A stretch of DNA of 64,000 nucleotides from Sipunculus nudus (Eukaryota; Annelida; Sipuncula; Golfingiida; Sipunculidae). Positions 47,416 to 60,538 of this stretch are shown here, one piece after another. The stretch spans positions 41,174,362-41,238,361 of the forward strand of contig CM049307.1 in assembly GCA_026874595.1 (NCBI GenBank). Direction: 5' to 3'. Position numbers and translations under genes: made by a program. Under the pieces are notes generated by a model. It saw nothing but the letters and a program-made list of their open reading frames with translations, had not been told where the DNA came from and ran no database searches. Every line of letters starts with the position of its first letter. Position 1 is the stretch's first letter.

Positions 47416-47468
<53 letters not shown>

Positions 47469-47668
47469 AAGGCCCAGATCCCGATCTGGACCAATCGGCG
47501 ATTAGTCCAGACCAAGGGCGAATGGTCCAGACCAAATCCTGGTCGGGATTCAGTCCGGCCCAAACCCTGACCGAGATTTGGGCTGGACCAGGACTGGATT
47601 TTCGGGTTTAGGCCGGACTGAATTGCGACAGATTGCGATCTTGGCCTTGACATATATATATATATAAG
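47416..47668. repeat. (TA)n - CTGGACC-rich block - (TA)n
   Basis: A long TA run (47416-47465) and a short one (about 47652-47668) bracket a 185-bp block with TCAAGGCC / GGCCTTGA at its edges and many GGTCCAGACCA, GGTCGGGATT and GGGCTGGACCAGG modules in both orientations. Layout resembles 43222-43425. Confidence 0.75.
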
Positions 47669-48741
47669 AATGTTCCTGTTGGACTCAAATCAGGAAAATA
47701 ATTAAAAATGGTCATCTATAAATATGCCACTCCCATTTGTGAAATATTTCGCAAATAATGTGCCTATTTCGAATGAAATTTAATAAGTAAAAAAAAACGG
47801 TAAAATATATTATATGCGACCTTGGAAAACTGCTACGAATGTAAAAGAATGTCTTCTCGTTTGACAAACAAACAAACATGTTTATAGCATTATTTGTTTA
47901 ATATACGTTACGTCATAACTGTCATTAATGGGACATAAAAAAATAATAATTGCATTTTTCCCATAGAAACGAAGCAATTGTCTGCCATCTAGAGCGTCTG
48001 CTTGCGTATTCTGAGTATAGTATAGCACCTACAAATGTCAACCGCTGATCCTTGCATAAATGCATGGAGTAACAACAAACAGTTCCATCAATTAGAGAAA
48101 AAGAACAAAAAAATCAGAAATATCCAGGTGACGTCATAACTATCTAGTGATGTTTATTTGTATTCTTTCATGCATAACATGATATCAATGGCAAATGTCA
48201 AGGGCAACTGTACTTGACTGCTGTGTTACATAATACCGGCATGAAAATACAAATGATATACATCATGTCTGCTTGGCCTTTCCACGAATTCCAGTATCAT
48301 TCAATCACACACGCACACAAGCGCACGCGCAGCATTAAAGGATGTCAGGTATACACTGCCCTCTGTCTGCTAAAACTCATTTTATAATGTCAGGATGTTT
48401 CCTATACGGTAAAGTCACGTGATAACAATTAATAAATTCATCTGATTTCCGAGTAACGTCCGATGTAATTAATATGGGAGTATAGTATGTTTTTAATTCT
48501 TATTATCATTTATACGACATTTATGTAGCAGCATATTCAACAGCGTGATATAATTTTAAAGCACGCGTAACATTGAAAAAAATAATTAATTACTAAGAAA
48601 GGCGTATATTAAAATATACAGTAACCGGACATATTTTACGCAGATTACCGGCAACATATAAAATAGAAGATATAAATACATATACCGGCAGCATATAAAA
48701 TATAAGATATAAATACATACAATATATATGTGGAATGACCG

Positions 48742-48742
<1 letters not shown>
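47669..48742. other. Intergenic, nothing recognised
   Basis: Includes a two-copy 44-bp repeat near 48635-48720 (CCGGCAACATATAAAATAGA). No gene supported. Confidence 0.5.

Positions 48743-48810
<68 letters not shown>
48743..48810. repeat. (GA)n microsatellite
   Basis: About 34 GA units with one interruption near 48801. Confidence 0.95.
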
Positions 48811-49974
48811 CAGTTGCGGGTATGCTTTGGAGTTTACTTTTGACCTAAAAAGCATAAACGTCTAAACTAATTATCACATTTATTATATAACTAATTTACT
48901 ATATTCACTTATTAATTGAATATACGTGATCTTATTTTAGAATATTCCAACACAAGTGTGCTGATTTGTTGAGAATTCTGCAGTGTACTTTAGCATATAT
49001 CTATATATATAGGCGTGAATACGGTGTCACTTCTTTATTTTCTATTTTCTTCTTGTGGTTCGGTAGAAATCAAAGGGCTACATCAAAGGGGAAATCTCCG
49101 TGCACCTACACAAATTTAGATTGATTATACAAACAAACAGTATGCCATGATTGCACTTACATTTATCAAACCTCTATAATTAAACCTTGGTATAACTGTT
49201 TCCTTTATGATGTTCAAGTGTATATATTGTAAAAGATACATTCTTTCATTTGGAAGAAATGAACACTAAGTACTTTGTTATCAAACAAAACAACAGTTGA
49301 ATAGGAACAGTCTCGTATTACTGACTTTTATTATCATTAAAGGTATTATTATTGTTATAATTATTACTATATAAATTATAACATATAACTCCATATATTT
49401 TGGTATATCTTAATGTAAACTGGAACAGGTTCAGACAGCGGTTACTTAAAGTGGTATAATATGCTTGGGTAATTAGTTTTCGATTAGTAATATAAAAGTG
49501 GAAAATTAACTATTGCATACTTTTTTATTCTGGATTTCAGTGTTAAGCTGATAACGACCGATTATAGTTGTACATGTAAGTCACATGCATGTACTCCAAT
49601 CGCGGCGGGATATCCGTCTGGCATCCTGACATAAGGATCTCCTAGAATAAAACGATAATCTTATGTTTGATAAGATTACAATATAAATCCTTTTTATATA
49701 TAAACGATGTCTACTTTCAGCCTTATTGTATAACAAGACAGGGTAAACGAGTGCAAGATATAATCATACATAGTAAGTGCAGCCTCCTTTGATGCTTTAA
49801 ATAGAATTGACATTGATGGAGTCTTACTCCGGCAAACTCAGAATCAGCTCTAAATAAGGACACACATTACATATATGGCAAGAGCCCATGCATTCGTAAA
49901 TATTTTTCATACTTAATGAGCAATGGGGAGTGCCTTGTATTACTTATTATAACTATAGTTGCACAATCCATTTG

Positions 49975-49976
<2 letters not shown>
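48811..49976. other. Intergenic, nothing recognised
   Basis: No supported feature. Confidence 0.45.

Positions 49977-50016
<40 letters not shown>
49977..50016. repeat. (TA)n microsatellite
   Basis: About 20 TA units. Confidence 0.95.
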
Positions 50017-50018
<2 letters not shown>

Positions 50019-51384
50019 TTTACAGTTAAAGGAAGTTCTTGACTATATACATGTTCTGTATAGAACTAATTAATCCTTGATAGAGGTTGGTGACCCTAAC
50101 ACGGGATTCATGTAAATCTGTTAAACCACCAAGCAAGCTTACATAAAACTGCATCCCCTGTGCTACAGAGTAGGAACTGCCACGTGTAATTAAATATGAA
50201 TGAAATATATCTTATTTCCGATGTTATGTGTGTGCTGACATAATTAATTTACTTTTACATATGTAGTCGGTAATATATAAAATGGTCAGAGAGACGTGTT
50301 GGGCTTTCACCCCGTCTATATTAATACAGGATGTACAAGGCCAAATTGATCCAAAGTATCCATGTTTTTAATATTTAATGACACAGTAAAAGTAGGTATA
50401 CATATAAATACCATGAATGCCAATATTATTATAGTTATCAAAATGTTTATAAATATATACATTATAATGTTTATTTATATAATACCATTATATTTATATA
50501 TATATAAACATTATATAGCCAACATATATGCTTTTGTAAAATCAAACCTGCCATTTATACAATATTATAAGCTCAGCTGATTATAAATCTACTGAGCAAT
50601 AGCGATAGTCCTTTTTCCATCGGATATCCGTCCGTCACGTCGTTCCTCTTTCCGTCACGTCCGTTAGACTGGTCCATAACTTATATTCGAACAAATCCTT
50701 GATCGTTATCCATGGAAAATTTTGAATTAGCCATTTTATATATGTGGCGCCAACGAAAACGAAATACCCAGATGTCCTGAAAAAGGAGAAATAAGTTCCG
50801 CTGATAATGCATGAGGAAAAATAAAAAAAATGTTCAAGAATCTTCGATAAACCAATAATATCATATATGAAGGAATAGATTACGTGTCTGAAAACGTCTA
50901 TGGAAGTCATGAGGGTTATAAAACTCACATATATCGAGTCGGGGAATCGTGACACGTGCACATTTCTAACTCATATAATGATATTTCCTGTGCATATACG
51001 TTGGACATATCAGAATTTGATCAGATCAAGATATTATTCTGTAATCCAGAACTGTAACAGGAATTAAGGAAATCTCCAGGTGTCTAGCTTTCAAATAGCT
51101 GGAGGGGGAAAAAATTAATTAACACAAACAAAGCACAAAATTTACAGGTTTTTAGTTAAAAACAATCAAATCAAAGACAGGTGTAACATAATTCCATTTT
51201 ATTGGTGGAAGGTTCCCATTGTTTTGACAGCATTTCCTTTCAAGGCTGCCTGTCGGCATGTCACCAAGAGACATATATACCTCGGCCTCGGAGAAATCCA
51301 CTGTCCATTAACTCATTTCCCAAAGACATATCTGCAATCGATGGAAGAAGTATTATAAATCCGAACATGTGATTCTATCACATC
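50017..51384. other. Intergenic, nothing recognised
   Basis: A fragment near 50610-50670 (CGGATATCCGTCCGTCACGT, CCGTCACGTCCGTTAGACTG) and GTGGCGCCAACG near 50746 suggest a decayed GGACGG-type repeat in reverse orientation. Confidence 0.45.
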
Positions 51385-51482
51385 TCTGCATAAGGGGTGT
51401 TTCCATGTGCGGGTATATGCGTATATGTGTGAAAATTCACTCATATGATTTTTCAACTACACAGGGTGTGTCCGTCAGCGTA

Positions 51483-51548
<66 letters not shown>

Positions 51549-51812
51549 TGAAATTCGACACAGGAGCGAATTTTAACTTATATAGGGTCTGGGTGAAGTC
51601 AGGGATTCGTGGTAAAATGACGTCACTTCACCATGCTCGATTCACTGTAAAAATATATGTATGGCAGTTCACGCAAATACGCATATACGCGCACATGGAA
51701 ACACGCCTTAATTCAGAGACGCATATATGCTAATACGCACACATGGAAACACGCCTTTATTCAGAGACGCATTTACGCATATACGCGCACATGGAAACAC
51801 ACCCTTATTCAG
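51385..51812. mobile_element. Foldback/MITE with TGTTTCCATGTGCG ends and internal (TA)n
   Basis: Left TGCATAAGGGGTGTTTCCAT, GTGCGGGTATATGCG is mirrored on the right by ATATACGCGCACATGGAAAC, ACACCCTTATTCAGAGA. The right arm is present about three times in tandem (period about 49 bp: CACATGGAAACACGCCTT, ATTCAGAGACGCATATACGC). A (TA)n run fills 51488-51545. Confidence 0.75.
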
Positions 51813-51969
51813 AGACAGGTTTTTCTCATCACACGTTTTTTTTACAGTTATTTAAAAAATAGGCTTCCCATCATGTGTGGCTACATTTCACCAGTACCAA
51901 AATGCTTGAGCTATCCTAGTTAGCTAAAACGGGTAGACTTTCACATCAATTTTAACTGGCAATTCTCAC

Positions 51970-54225
51970 CAAAGGTGTTTTTTGCTTGCCGGAAATCTTC
52001 GATTTCGGCAAGCATGTTGGTCAGTTGCGTATGTCTGTTTGTTTGTTTGTAACGATGTTTGTTTGTCTGTCTGTCTCCAGCCTAAAATGCACAGTTTTGC
52101 TGTGATTGCTTTCAAACTTACATAGTTGATGTACAACCAAAAGTGCCCGAAGCCTATATTGAATGTTGTCACTATAAGTCAACGGTCAAGGTCAAGGTCA
52201 TCAAAGGTTTGCAAAACGGTTTTTTCTTCATATCTTTGTCACTATTAGCCGTATCTACTTCAACTGTAGCTCATTTTAATCGTCATTCCAGTTTTTTTGC
52301 ATAAGGTAGCATACAAAAAGTGTTATTTGATTATATTGCAAGTCTCGCAATATCTCGTGTAATATCTCGTCAAACGAGATATTTCGAGATATCGCTTAGT
52401 GATAGCCTAGAGTCCACAAGTATGCAGGAATCATTTTGAAACTGATATATCTTATGTCTGACATTAATATCTAGAAACGGATTTTTCATTTTCCTGATAT
52501 TGCTGATAGGGGGCGCTGCACTTTAACCTTCCGAACATATCACTTATTAGACATATCTCCAAAACTATAAACCTCAGTTACAGAAACTATAGCTTGGTTT
52601 CTTCCTCTGGGTCTTCTCCATAACCTGGGAAAGTCATCTGGTCTAAATTTTGTGTCATTTTGTCAGTATGTCTGTCTGTTTGTCAGTTGTCCTCGAATTC
52701 ACCTGCTTGCTAGTTCTTCGCCTATATAGCATTCTACAGGCTACAGTTTGGAAGGAATCCTCTTGAAACCGGTACATGTTATGTCTTTCACTAATATCTC
52801 GAAACGAATTTTTCATTTTCCGAATATGGCCGCTAGGGGCGCTGCACATGTCCCTCCCTAACATATCATTGTTTTATCCATATCTCCATAACTATAATTC
52901 TCAATTGAAGAAACTATAACTTTTTTTCTTCCTCCGGGTCTTCTTCATAAATTGGTTTAGTCATCTTGTCTCAAGCTTGTGTCACCTTGTCAGTATATCT
53001 GTCTGTTTGTCATTTGTCCTCAAATTCGCCTGCTTGCTGGTTCTTGTGTCTTGCATATAGCATTCTTCAGGCCACCTGACCCTCCCCAACATATAATCTT
53101 TTAGCTATATTGTCAAAATTATAAACCTCAATTACAAAAACCATAGCTTATTTTCTTCCTCGTGATCTTCCCCATAACCTGAGTAAGTCATGTGGTCTCA
53201 TTCTTGTGTTACATGGTTAGTATGTCTGTCTGTTTATTAGCTGTCCTCAAATTCGCTTTCTTGCTGGTTCTTGTGTCTTACATATACCATTCTTCAGGCC
53301 ACAGTTTTGAAGGAATCCTTTGAAACTGGTACATGTTTTGTCTTACACTAATATCTCGAAACAGATTCTTCATTTTCCGGTTCTGGACGCTAGGGGGCGC
53401 TGCAATCAACAAATTTTAACATATCATGTTTGGACATATCTCCAAAACTATAAATCTTTATTACATAAATTATAGCTAATTTTCTTCCCCATGGGACTTT
53501 TCCATAAATTGGTTAAGTCATTTAGTCTCAACCTTGTGTCACTTTGTCAGTATGTCTGTCTGTTTGTCAGTTGTCCTCGAAGTTCGCCTGGTTGCTGGTG
53601 CTGCATGTTACATATAGCAATCTTCAAGACTCAGTTTTGCAGGAATCCTTCTGAAACTGGTACATCTTATGTCTTGCTATAATATCTAGAATGTGATTTT
53701 TCAATTTATGGATATGGCTGCTAGCGGGCACTGCAGTCCAACCATTTCATCATATAATTTTTTCGCCATATCTCGAAAACTAGAGATTTTTATTGCATAA
53801 ATTATAGCTTATTTACTTCCTCTGGGTCTTCTCCATAATCTGGTTAAGTCATCTTGTCTCAGCCTTGTGGCACCTTGTCAGTATGTCTGTCTGTTTGTCA
53901 GTTGTCCTCAATTTGCCCTGCTTCCTGGTGCTTGCATCTTACATATAGCAATCTACAAGCTACAGTTGTGCATAAAACCTTTTGAAACTGGTACATCTAA
54001 TGTCTTTCAATAATATCTAAATAGTTAATTTTCTATTTTCTGGGTATGGTGGCTAGGGGGCGCTGCAGTCGAACCACTTATATATATCAATGTTGGCCTA
54101 TTGTTGGTCACACTGCTTAATTGTAGCTCGTTTTCTTCCACTTCTTCATTGCTCGTTCATTTTTTGTTTCCACACCATTTCCGGCAAGCGCTCGACCTAT
54201 TGTCGTCTAGTTTTTTTTTTGCCGA
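51970..54225 (+). repeat. Tandem array of about 330-bp units between CTTGCCGGAAAT ends
   Basis: The left end is a small hairpin, CTTGCCGGAAATCTTCGATT, TCGGCAAG. The right end is ACCATTTCCGGCAAGCGCTC. In between, TCAGTATGTCTGTCTGTTTG recurs near 52663, 52990, 53217, 53548 and 53878 (spacing about 330, one unit shortened). Each unit has TTCTTCCTCNGGGTCTTCTC, TCTTACATATAGCATTCTTC, AATATCTCGAAAC and, near its end, a variant of CTAGGGGGCGCTGCA. No protein is encoded. Confidence 0.85.
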
Positions 54226-54766
54226 TCAAAATTGGCAACATTTCTGGCAGACACTGTCATAAAAATGTTTTCTTATGTTTTATTCTTATAAGACTGGTAC
54301 TATGTTCTTTCTTATAGTATAATTATGTGTATTAAAAAAATGATCGTATGATATTTTTATATTTTTGAAAATTTATAACTGAAAATGCGGATTATTTTTG
54401 GTTTAAATACACTCTTTTAAGTATCCCATTAGTTCAATCATTTTAGAAGGTTAATATTTAATTAAATGACAATGTCTGAACCTGGGTTTTTTTAACCCGG
54501 TCTTCCGTTTCTTGTTTAACATAAAATTTGCAATATTTTACCGAAATAAATTTAATATCAATTTGAAGTTAGAAAGGAAGATATATAAAAGCGACTGTAT
54601 GTGGTCCTCATTCTATTTTAGCGGATAAAGAAACATTAAGGTTTAAGAGAATTATCTTAAAAATCATTTTGCTTCTTTGCTGGAACGGATTTGAGGGGTG
54701 CTGTATTAATTAATACTGTAATAGTCACACACGGCGTCATGCACATTAATTGAAAGCTTAAAACTA
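54226..54766. other. Intergenic, nothing recognised
   Basis: Contains a small hairpin near 54482-54505 (CCTGGGTTTTTTTAACCCGG). Confidence 0.45.
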
Positions 54767-55150
54767 TGTTTCCATGTATCCGCAAATAAACGTATCCGCA
54801 AAAGACGTACGTACGTTCCTTAGTGCGCAGTCGGCAAAAACTGTTTCCATAAGTACGTACGTTTTTCTTGCGGATACCCTTTCGCGTGCCTCTTTTGAAA
54901 CTGCTAGGACGACAGGCAGGAAGGTAAATATGTCTCATCTCACCTGGCGCCGGGGCACTGTTGGGAAATGAAGGCATTTTTGCCATCCGCAAACGGATGA
55001 ATCGCTCACCGATCCGTTTCGATGCGGTCCGTTTTTGCGGTTACACATGCGGAGGACGTTAAAACGTACACATGGAAACAGTTCATCTTAAAAAGAGGGA
55101 TGCAATTTTTTGCGTACGAGACGTACGGGATTTACGGATACATGGAAACA
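54767..55150. mobile_element. Foldback/MITE with TGTTTCCATGTATCCG ends
   Basis: TGTTTCCATGTATCCGCAAA on the left and ATTTACGGATACATGGAAAC on the right are inverted repeats. Inside, GACGTACGTACGTTCC, AAGTACGTACGTTTTTCTTG and ACACATGGAAACAG form further inverted modules rich in ACGT. Shares the TGTTTCCATGT end with the element at 51385-51812. No coding sign. Confidence 0.8.
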
Positions 55151-55259
55151 AAAATTAATTCCTCATCTAACACGTTACGGGCACCACGAAATTTCCAGCG
55201 GCATCTGACGGTCATAAAACAAATTAGCTGCTATTAATAGTTACATTTATCCACAACAG

Positions 55260-55404
55260 AGGTCACATGCGTCGTGTCTACATTAAACGCCAGCAGATGG
55301 CGATGTTGTCCACGGAATATCTCGATCATCTCCGAAGTTTGCGGAAGTGATCCGCCATATTCCCTGAGAGAACTTCCCGGACAGTGAGGGGTGACACCGT
55401 TATG
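55260..55404 (+). CDS. Possible first exon of an unknown gene (5' UTR plus ATG)
   Basis: A CpG-richer stretch on the plus strand ends ACACCGTTATG|GTGAGT, a start codon directly against a consensus splice donor (GT at 55405). If used, the intron would be phase 0 right after Met. It would join in phase to the exon-like segment at 62439, restoring ATGG after the start. Only the last three bases would be coding; the left limit is arbitrary. This is a weak call: no protein homology, and the 7-kb intron would contain several transposons. Confidence 0.3.
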
Positions 55405-57470
55405 GTGAGTTATACATTGAGCATAAACGCCAGCATAGGTGTTATATATCTTAAGAAATTTTAAGAAATCAAAGAAAGTACTGATGGGGCTGTCAACGTA
55501 ACAGGAGACCAGTAAGAGTAAGAACACGGCATATTCAAAGAGCTTGTTTCGTTCTGGCAAGTTCTGCCACTAAAAACCGTGGATCCGTGTCGGAGATTTG
55601 GGTGTGTTTTTGTGATGTTTGTAGTCATATGTCTTGCCTGTGTAACCATTATTTGCCCCAAATATTTATCTGAAATCCTATTTATTAAAATCCCGTAAGT
55701 CCCCCCGGACGTCACATAAATAGAGTTTTGTCACCAGTGACTCAGTTGTCCCATTTTGTTAAATATCTATGCCTGGACTTCCACTTTTTTCAGCTATGAT
55801 TCACAATATTCAATAATTTCTAGGTTTACTGCCATATTGAAGTACGTACTGCCTGTTACATTCACAAATATACATGATTGCTAAGAACAACATTGGATGA
55901 GTTGTTATGGTAGTGGTTGTCATGGATATGAGTGACAGAAATAAGAAGGGTGTTATCATCATATCAAAATAATCTGTATCAGACTCATTGTCAGTACAGT
56001 TAAACCATTGTTATTTCAGCTGTGTTCTGTCTATAGTAGGTCTGTTTCCATGATTGTCCATTAGTAACCAGGTCAGATAATATTGAAAGGGTGTTTCGTG
56101 GTGTTTCATTTTGGCGGACCCCTTACCAAGTCCAAACATGTAACCATGTACACAAAATGGGAACCTACTTGGCTAAGTAGTGATGCTTGCTTTTTTGGGC
56201 GAGTGGGTAGAGTATCTGACTGGTGTGTTACAGCTTCAGGTCCAAAATCAGCCCTATTTCTATTTTCACCTATGGCACATGTTTTATCTTATAAAGCAGA
56301 ACATGTTTTTAGATCCACATTTGTTCTGTCTTTATTAATCACCATTGTGATTGAAAAGGCATGGTCTGATCATTTACCAATCACTTTGTTTGGGTTACAA
56401 TTTACGAAGGAAGAGGTCATCAGTTTAAATCTTGCCAAATCATGTCTGATATCAGCGTTAGAATATCAGCAGTGTCAGTCTTTTCTAAACATAATATAAT
56501 ATTACAATAGACTAATTGATACTTAATGTTTGATATATATGGAGACCATGACTTCATAATGTTTATTCCACCTCAGATGAGATGTTGTTTGTTTCATCAT
56601 TGTTGGTCTACCTGCTTTGTAATTTTACTCAAAAAGTTATATAGCAATTAGATTCCATGATATTTTACAATTGTGAGAAAGGACACTTTGTTTGTATTTG
56701 CTGTAGGCAGTAGTGCTCACCTCCGATTACTGATACCATGGAGTTGGGTGAACAGTGACAGATATTTTTCTGGTCAAAGTTTGGATGTTGATGGCCTTAC
56801 AGATGACAACCAGTTAGCCCAAAATGTGATAATGCAGTCAAAGCTTTGGGGGGAAATGTATTGTGTGTGATACTTGTTTGTTTGCTGAATCCTACTGCAA
56901 ATTGGCGGTCATCCCATAAGCACTCTCCAGCTTCTGCTTGGAAGACATGGGTCTAATGGCCACCAAACTCTCCACAGATAGATTCCCACCTTGAGACTAC
57001 ATTCGGATTACAGTTTTCATAAAACAAGGTTGCCTAAAACCTTAAACTTGCCAATTTGAGATATCAGGTAACTCTAAATGTTGCGCTGCTGTGGACTTTA
57101 CAGAAATCATGTGGCTGTTCTGGTCATTAATACCATTGGCCTTATCAGTTGATAATTGGCACTAATTGATGTGTCTGCTCACAAGTGCCTGATAGAAAGC
57201 CATTAATGGGCTGGTCCATATTGGTTCCATAAGTAAGTTCCCAGCTTGCTGCTGGTCAGTTCTGTGTAGTTCAGGGAAAACTTGTGCAGTATGTGACTGA
57301 ACAAAGAGTTCAGAGGCAGTGAAATACCTTGATAATCTTTGCCATGGTGAGGCTTTTAAATTTTGATACTATATTTCTAATTAGAATGACTATGTTCAGA
57401 GGCATAAAAATGACATATCATTCCTGATATCAGGATGCCTCTCCTAATTCAGTTAACAGTGCCACCATGA
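55405..57470. other. Possible intron or intergenic, unassigned
   Basis: Open frames at 56083-56499 (138 codons) and 56673-56870 (65 codons) are on the plus strand. The first contains a tRNA-like piece (GGGCGAGTGGGTAGAGTATC near 56197), suggesting an old SINE, and neither shows a recognised domain. Confidence 0.4.
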
Positions 57471-58867
57471 CCTGACTGGATGTGATGTTAAAATGGTTAC
57501 CGTATTTACTCGTGTATAGGACGACCCCGTGTATAAGACGACCCCCCAATTTTAAGCCTCAAATTTGGGTACAAATTATTTTTTAACACCATGGATCTGT
57601 CAGCTACTGAATCACTATGTGTCATGATCATGTAAACAGATGATTAAACTGGGCTATTATAACATTTCATTCTTCAAATGTTCAGTGGTATATTTCTTTT
57701 TATTAGTAAAAAAGTGAAAATAGGAAAGTTAAAAGGAAATGTATGATGGAACAGACCAAAACAGGATTTTATTAAATATATAAAAGAATGTGTATATACA
57801 ATTCAAAATGATGTCATAAGAAACACCAGATAAAAATAAATTAGGCACTGAATTAAGCACTGATGCATTTCTGTGGTTGCCTAAACTGACAAAACAAAAT
57901 GATAAAAAATTCAAAAGCTGTGATGCTATGAAAGTATTTGTAATACTACTTATAAACAATTAAATATTGTCAAAGTTCTATAAATATTGCAAGCTGTTAA
58001 CTAAATATGAAAAACAATAAATTATAACTTGCGTGAAGGAATGTTTTTTTTGTTTTCATGCAGTCAAACTTAACATACAAAAAATATGTGTTGATACAAA
58101 ATTTCAAATTGATGTAGGTAAGAGATTGCATATAGACGACATTAAGCACTGAATTAAGCACTATGGTTTGCAGGCTTTGGGGCTGCAGGAATCGACAATT
58201 CAACTTGAAATCATAAATGATGACTTCAACACCTGTGATGATATTAACGTACTTACAAAGCGATTAACTGAAATAATCATCATCAAAGCACTTAACTACC
58301 GGAAAATGGCTATAAACACATCACACTTGAAAACAAAATTACATGCAAATGTTCTTTCATCATAAATGGCTAACACACTGTTAAATTTCAGCCAAACTTC
58401 TGACAAACACTGAGTTCAGAAGCCTCCAAAGTCTGACTGATCATTAGCTGCATTAAATGCGGCGGTATCCAGGACCCTGAAAACCGCCACATAAAAGCTT
58501 CAGAGTAAACTGGAGAACTTCAAACCCTTGTCGGAAAAAAATCGTGTAAAATCAATAGTGCGTTTATGACAAGGAAACTTTAAGTAATCTAAGGGAGATA
58601 TAGTACTTTATTCGAATGACCAAGAAATTCAGCTAAATATTATGTTTTAGTATGTAAACAAGACTCACTTTTGAAACTTTGCAACCCTTGCGCTTGAAAC
58701 TGTCTCAGAATCTGAAACAATGAACTGCGTGACCTTTGCTCGCTGATCCAACACGGCCCGTTACCACTGGTTACACAGGCGGCTGCCGGCCAGCCGTGGC
58801 AGGGGGGAAACCCAGAGCAGACATCGTTACCCGTGTATCACCGTTTATTAGGATAATACATATTCTT

Positions 58868-59047
58868 CTAATCAACATTTAAAGTGGACAAATACTGTCT
58901 AAGTGGTATGTTATATGCGCATTTGAGAATAACGGCCTGGTGAGTCCGGCATTGCTTGACAGCGGCCTTGATGGCGGGGGTCAGGTGTCCCCGGAACTGG
59001 TCCCAGACGAGCAGACATCGTTTCTTCAGAAGCGTGACCGTCATCAC
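58868..59047 (-). pseudogene. Pogo/Tigger-like transposase fragment (DDE domain)
   Basis: On the minus strand the frame reads ...LLKKRCLLVWDQFRGHLTP then AIKAAVKQC..HQAVI. LLVWDxFRGHLT is the block around the second catalytic Asp of the DDE domain in pogo/Tigger-type transposases, which cut and paste the element via its TA-flanked ends. After AVI the family usually has PGG and a glutamine-rich LQPLD block; here the sequence departs and stops at 58868. The first Asp and the last acidic residue are not found, so the protein is broken or split among lost exons. Its location inside matching terminal repeats supports the assignment. Confidence 0.75.
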
Positions 59048-60538
59048 AAGTTGATCAAAGCTGTCACTGATGAGTTGTTTACTCGTTTAACCAAACATGT
59101 GCGCTACATTAATTATATTCTGTGATAATTAATCATACTTTCTTAATGTTGTATGTTTGTCAGCGAGATTTGTTAAATATATTATTTATATTGGAACCAA
59201 TTTGCTTTGATAATAATTTTTATACAACTGGTATCATGTGGAGAATGAAAATGGAATTTATTAGCTCATCGTTGAACTGGGCGTGACCAGTGTCGTTTAG
59301 GTTACCCGTCAGGACGCCTGGCGAAAGCGAAGGACGACCGCAATATTGTATATTCTTTTTCAGTAATACGGAATATTAAACATGACAAGATAAAAATATG
59401 TGAAAAATACGATCGACATACACGATTTAAAATTTGTAATTATTACACTGCAGACGATTTGCATATCAGCGTGCCTTTTTGGGGAATGTTTATAGTTTAT
59501 TGTTGGGCCAGGGGTATTTGCGGGGAGGTGACATGTCGGCCCGCTTGTGAACACAAGTCATGCATGCTACGCCGCTGGTATGACACATTTTGTAAAGTGA
59601 GAAGGACAAACATCACACGTTTCTCTTAAAATAAAACATGTGATGTGCTTCATAAACATAATATCAGACAAAATAAAGAAAATAATAAATACATTTCTTA
59701 AATAAATACGCTTGTTTGTTACCAACGCATCAGTGGGCGATACTTACCGGCAGCTTTCACAGTCAACTGAATAAGGTCTCTTTGATTTAGGCAAGCCGAG
59801 AGAAACCACCATATCAAAGGGGATTCTCACACCTGAAACCTCCACTGATCAGGTAATCCGTGCCCTTGTTTTTTGGTGACCGTCATCACAAGGTGATCAA
59901 AGCTGTCACTGATGAGTTGTTTACTCGTTTGTTTAACCAAACATGTGCGCTACATTAATTATATTCCGTGATAATTAATCACACTTTCTTAATGTTGTAT
60001 GTTTGTCAGCGAGATTTGTTAAATATATTATTTATATTGGAACCAATTTGCTTTGATAACGATTTTTATATAACTGATTTCATGTGGAGAATGAAAATGG
60101 AATTTATTAGCTTATCTTTGAACTGGGCGTGACCGGTGTTGTTTAGGTTACCCGTCTGGACACTTGGCGAAAGCGAAGGACGACCGCAATTTTGTATATT
60201 CTTTTTCAGTAATACAGAATATTAAACCATGACAAGATAAAAATATGTAAAAAATATGATCGACATACACGATTTAAAATTTGTAATTATTACACTGCCG
60301 ACGATATGCATATCAGCGTGCCTTTTTGGGGAATGTTTATAGTTTATGGTTGGGCCGGGGGTATTTGCGGGGAGGTTACATGTCGGCCCGCTTGTGAACA
60401 CAAGTCATGCATACTACGCCGCTGATATGACAAATTTAGTAACGTGAGAAGGATAAACATCATACGTTCTCTTGTAATAAAACATATGATATGCTTTATA
60501 AACATTATATCAGACACATAAAAAAAGAAAATAAATAC
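59036..60538. repeat. Direct duplication of about 0.65 kb inside the pogo-like element
   Basis: GACCGTCATCACAAGTTGAT through ATAAATACAT occurs at 59036-59691 and again at 59877-60538, offset about 841 bp, with scattered substitutions (for example AAGTTGATC against AAGGTGATC). A GGCGAAAGCGAAGGACGACC segment and a GGGCCGGGGGTATTTGCGGG segment are in both. Confidence 0.9.

Noticed and set aside
47399-47653. Frames of 65-84 codons on both strands
   Set aside because: They are translations of (TA)n and of the CTGGACC-rich block.
56083-56499. 138-codon plus-strand open frame
   Set aside because: It contains a tRNA-like segment of a probable old SINE and has no recognised domain.
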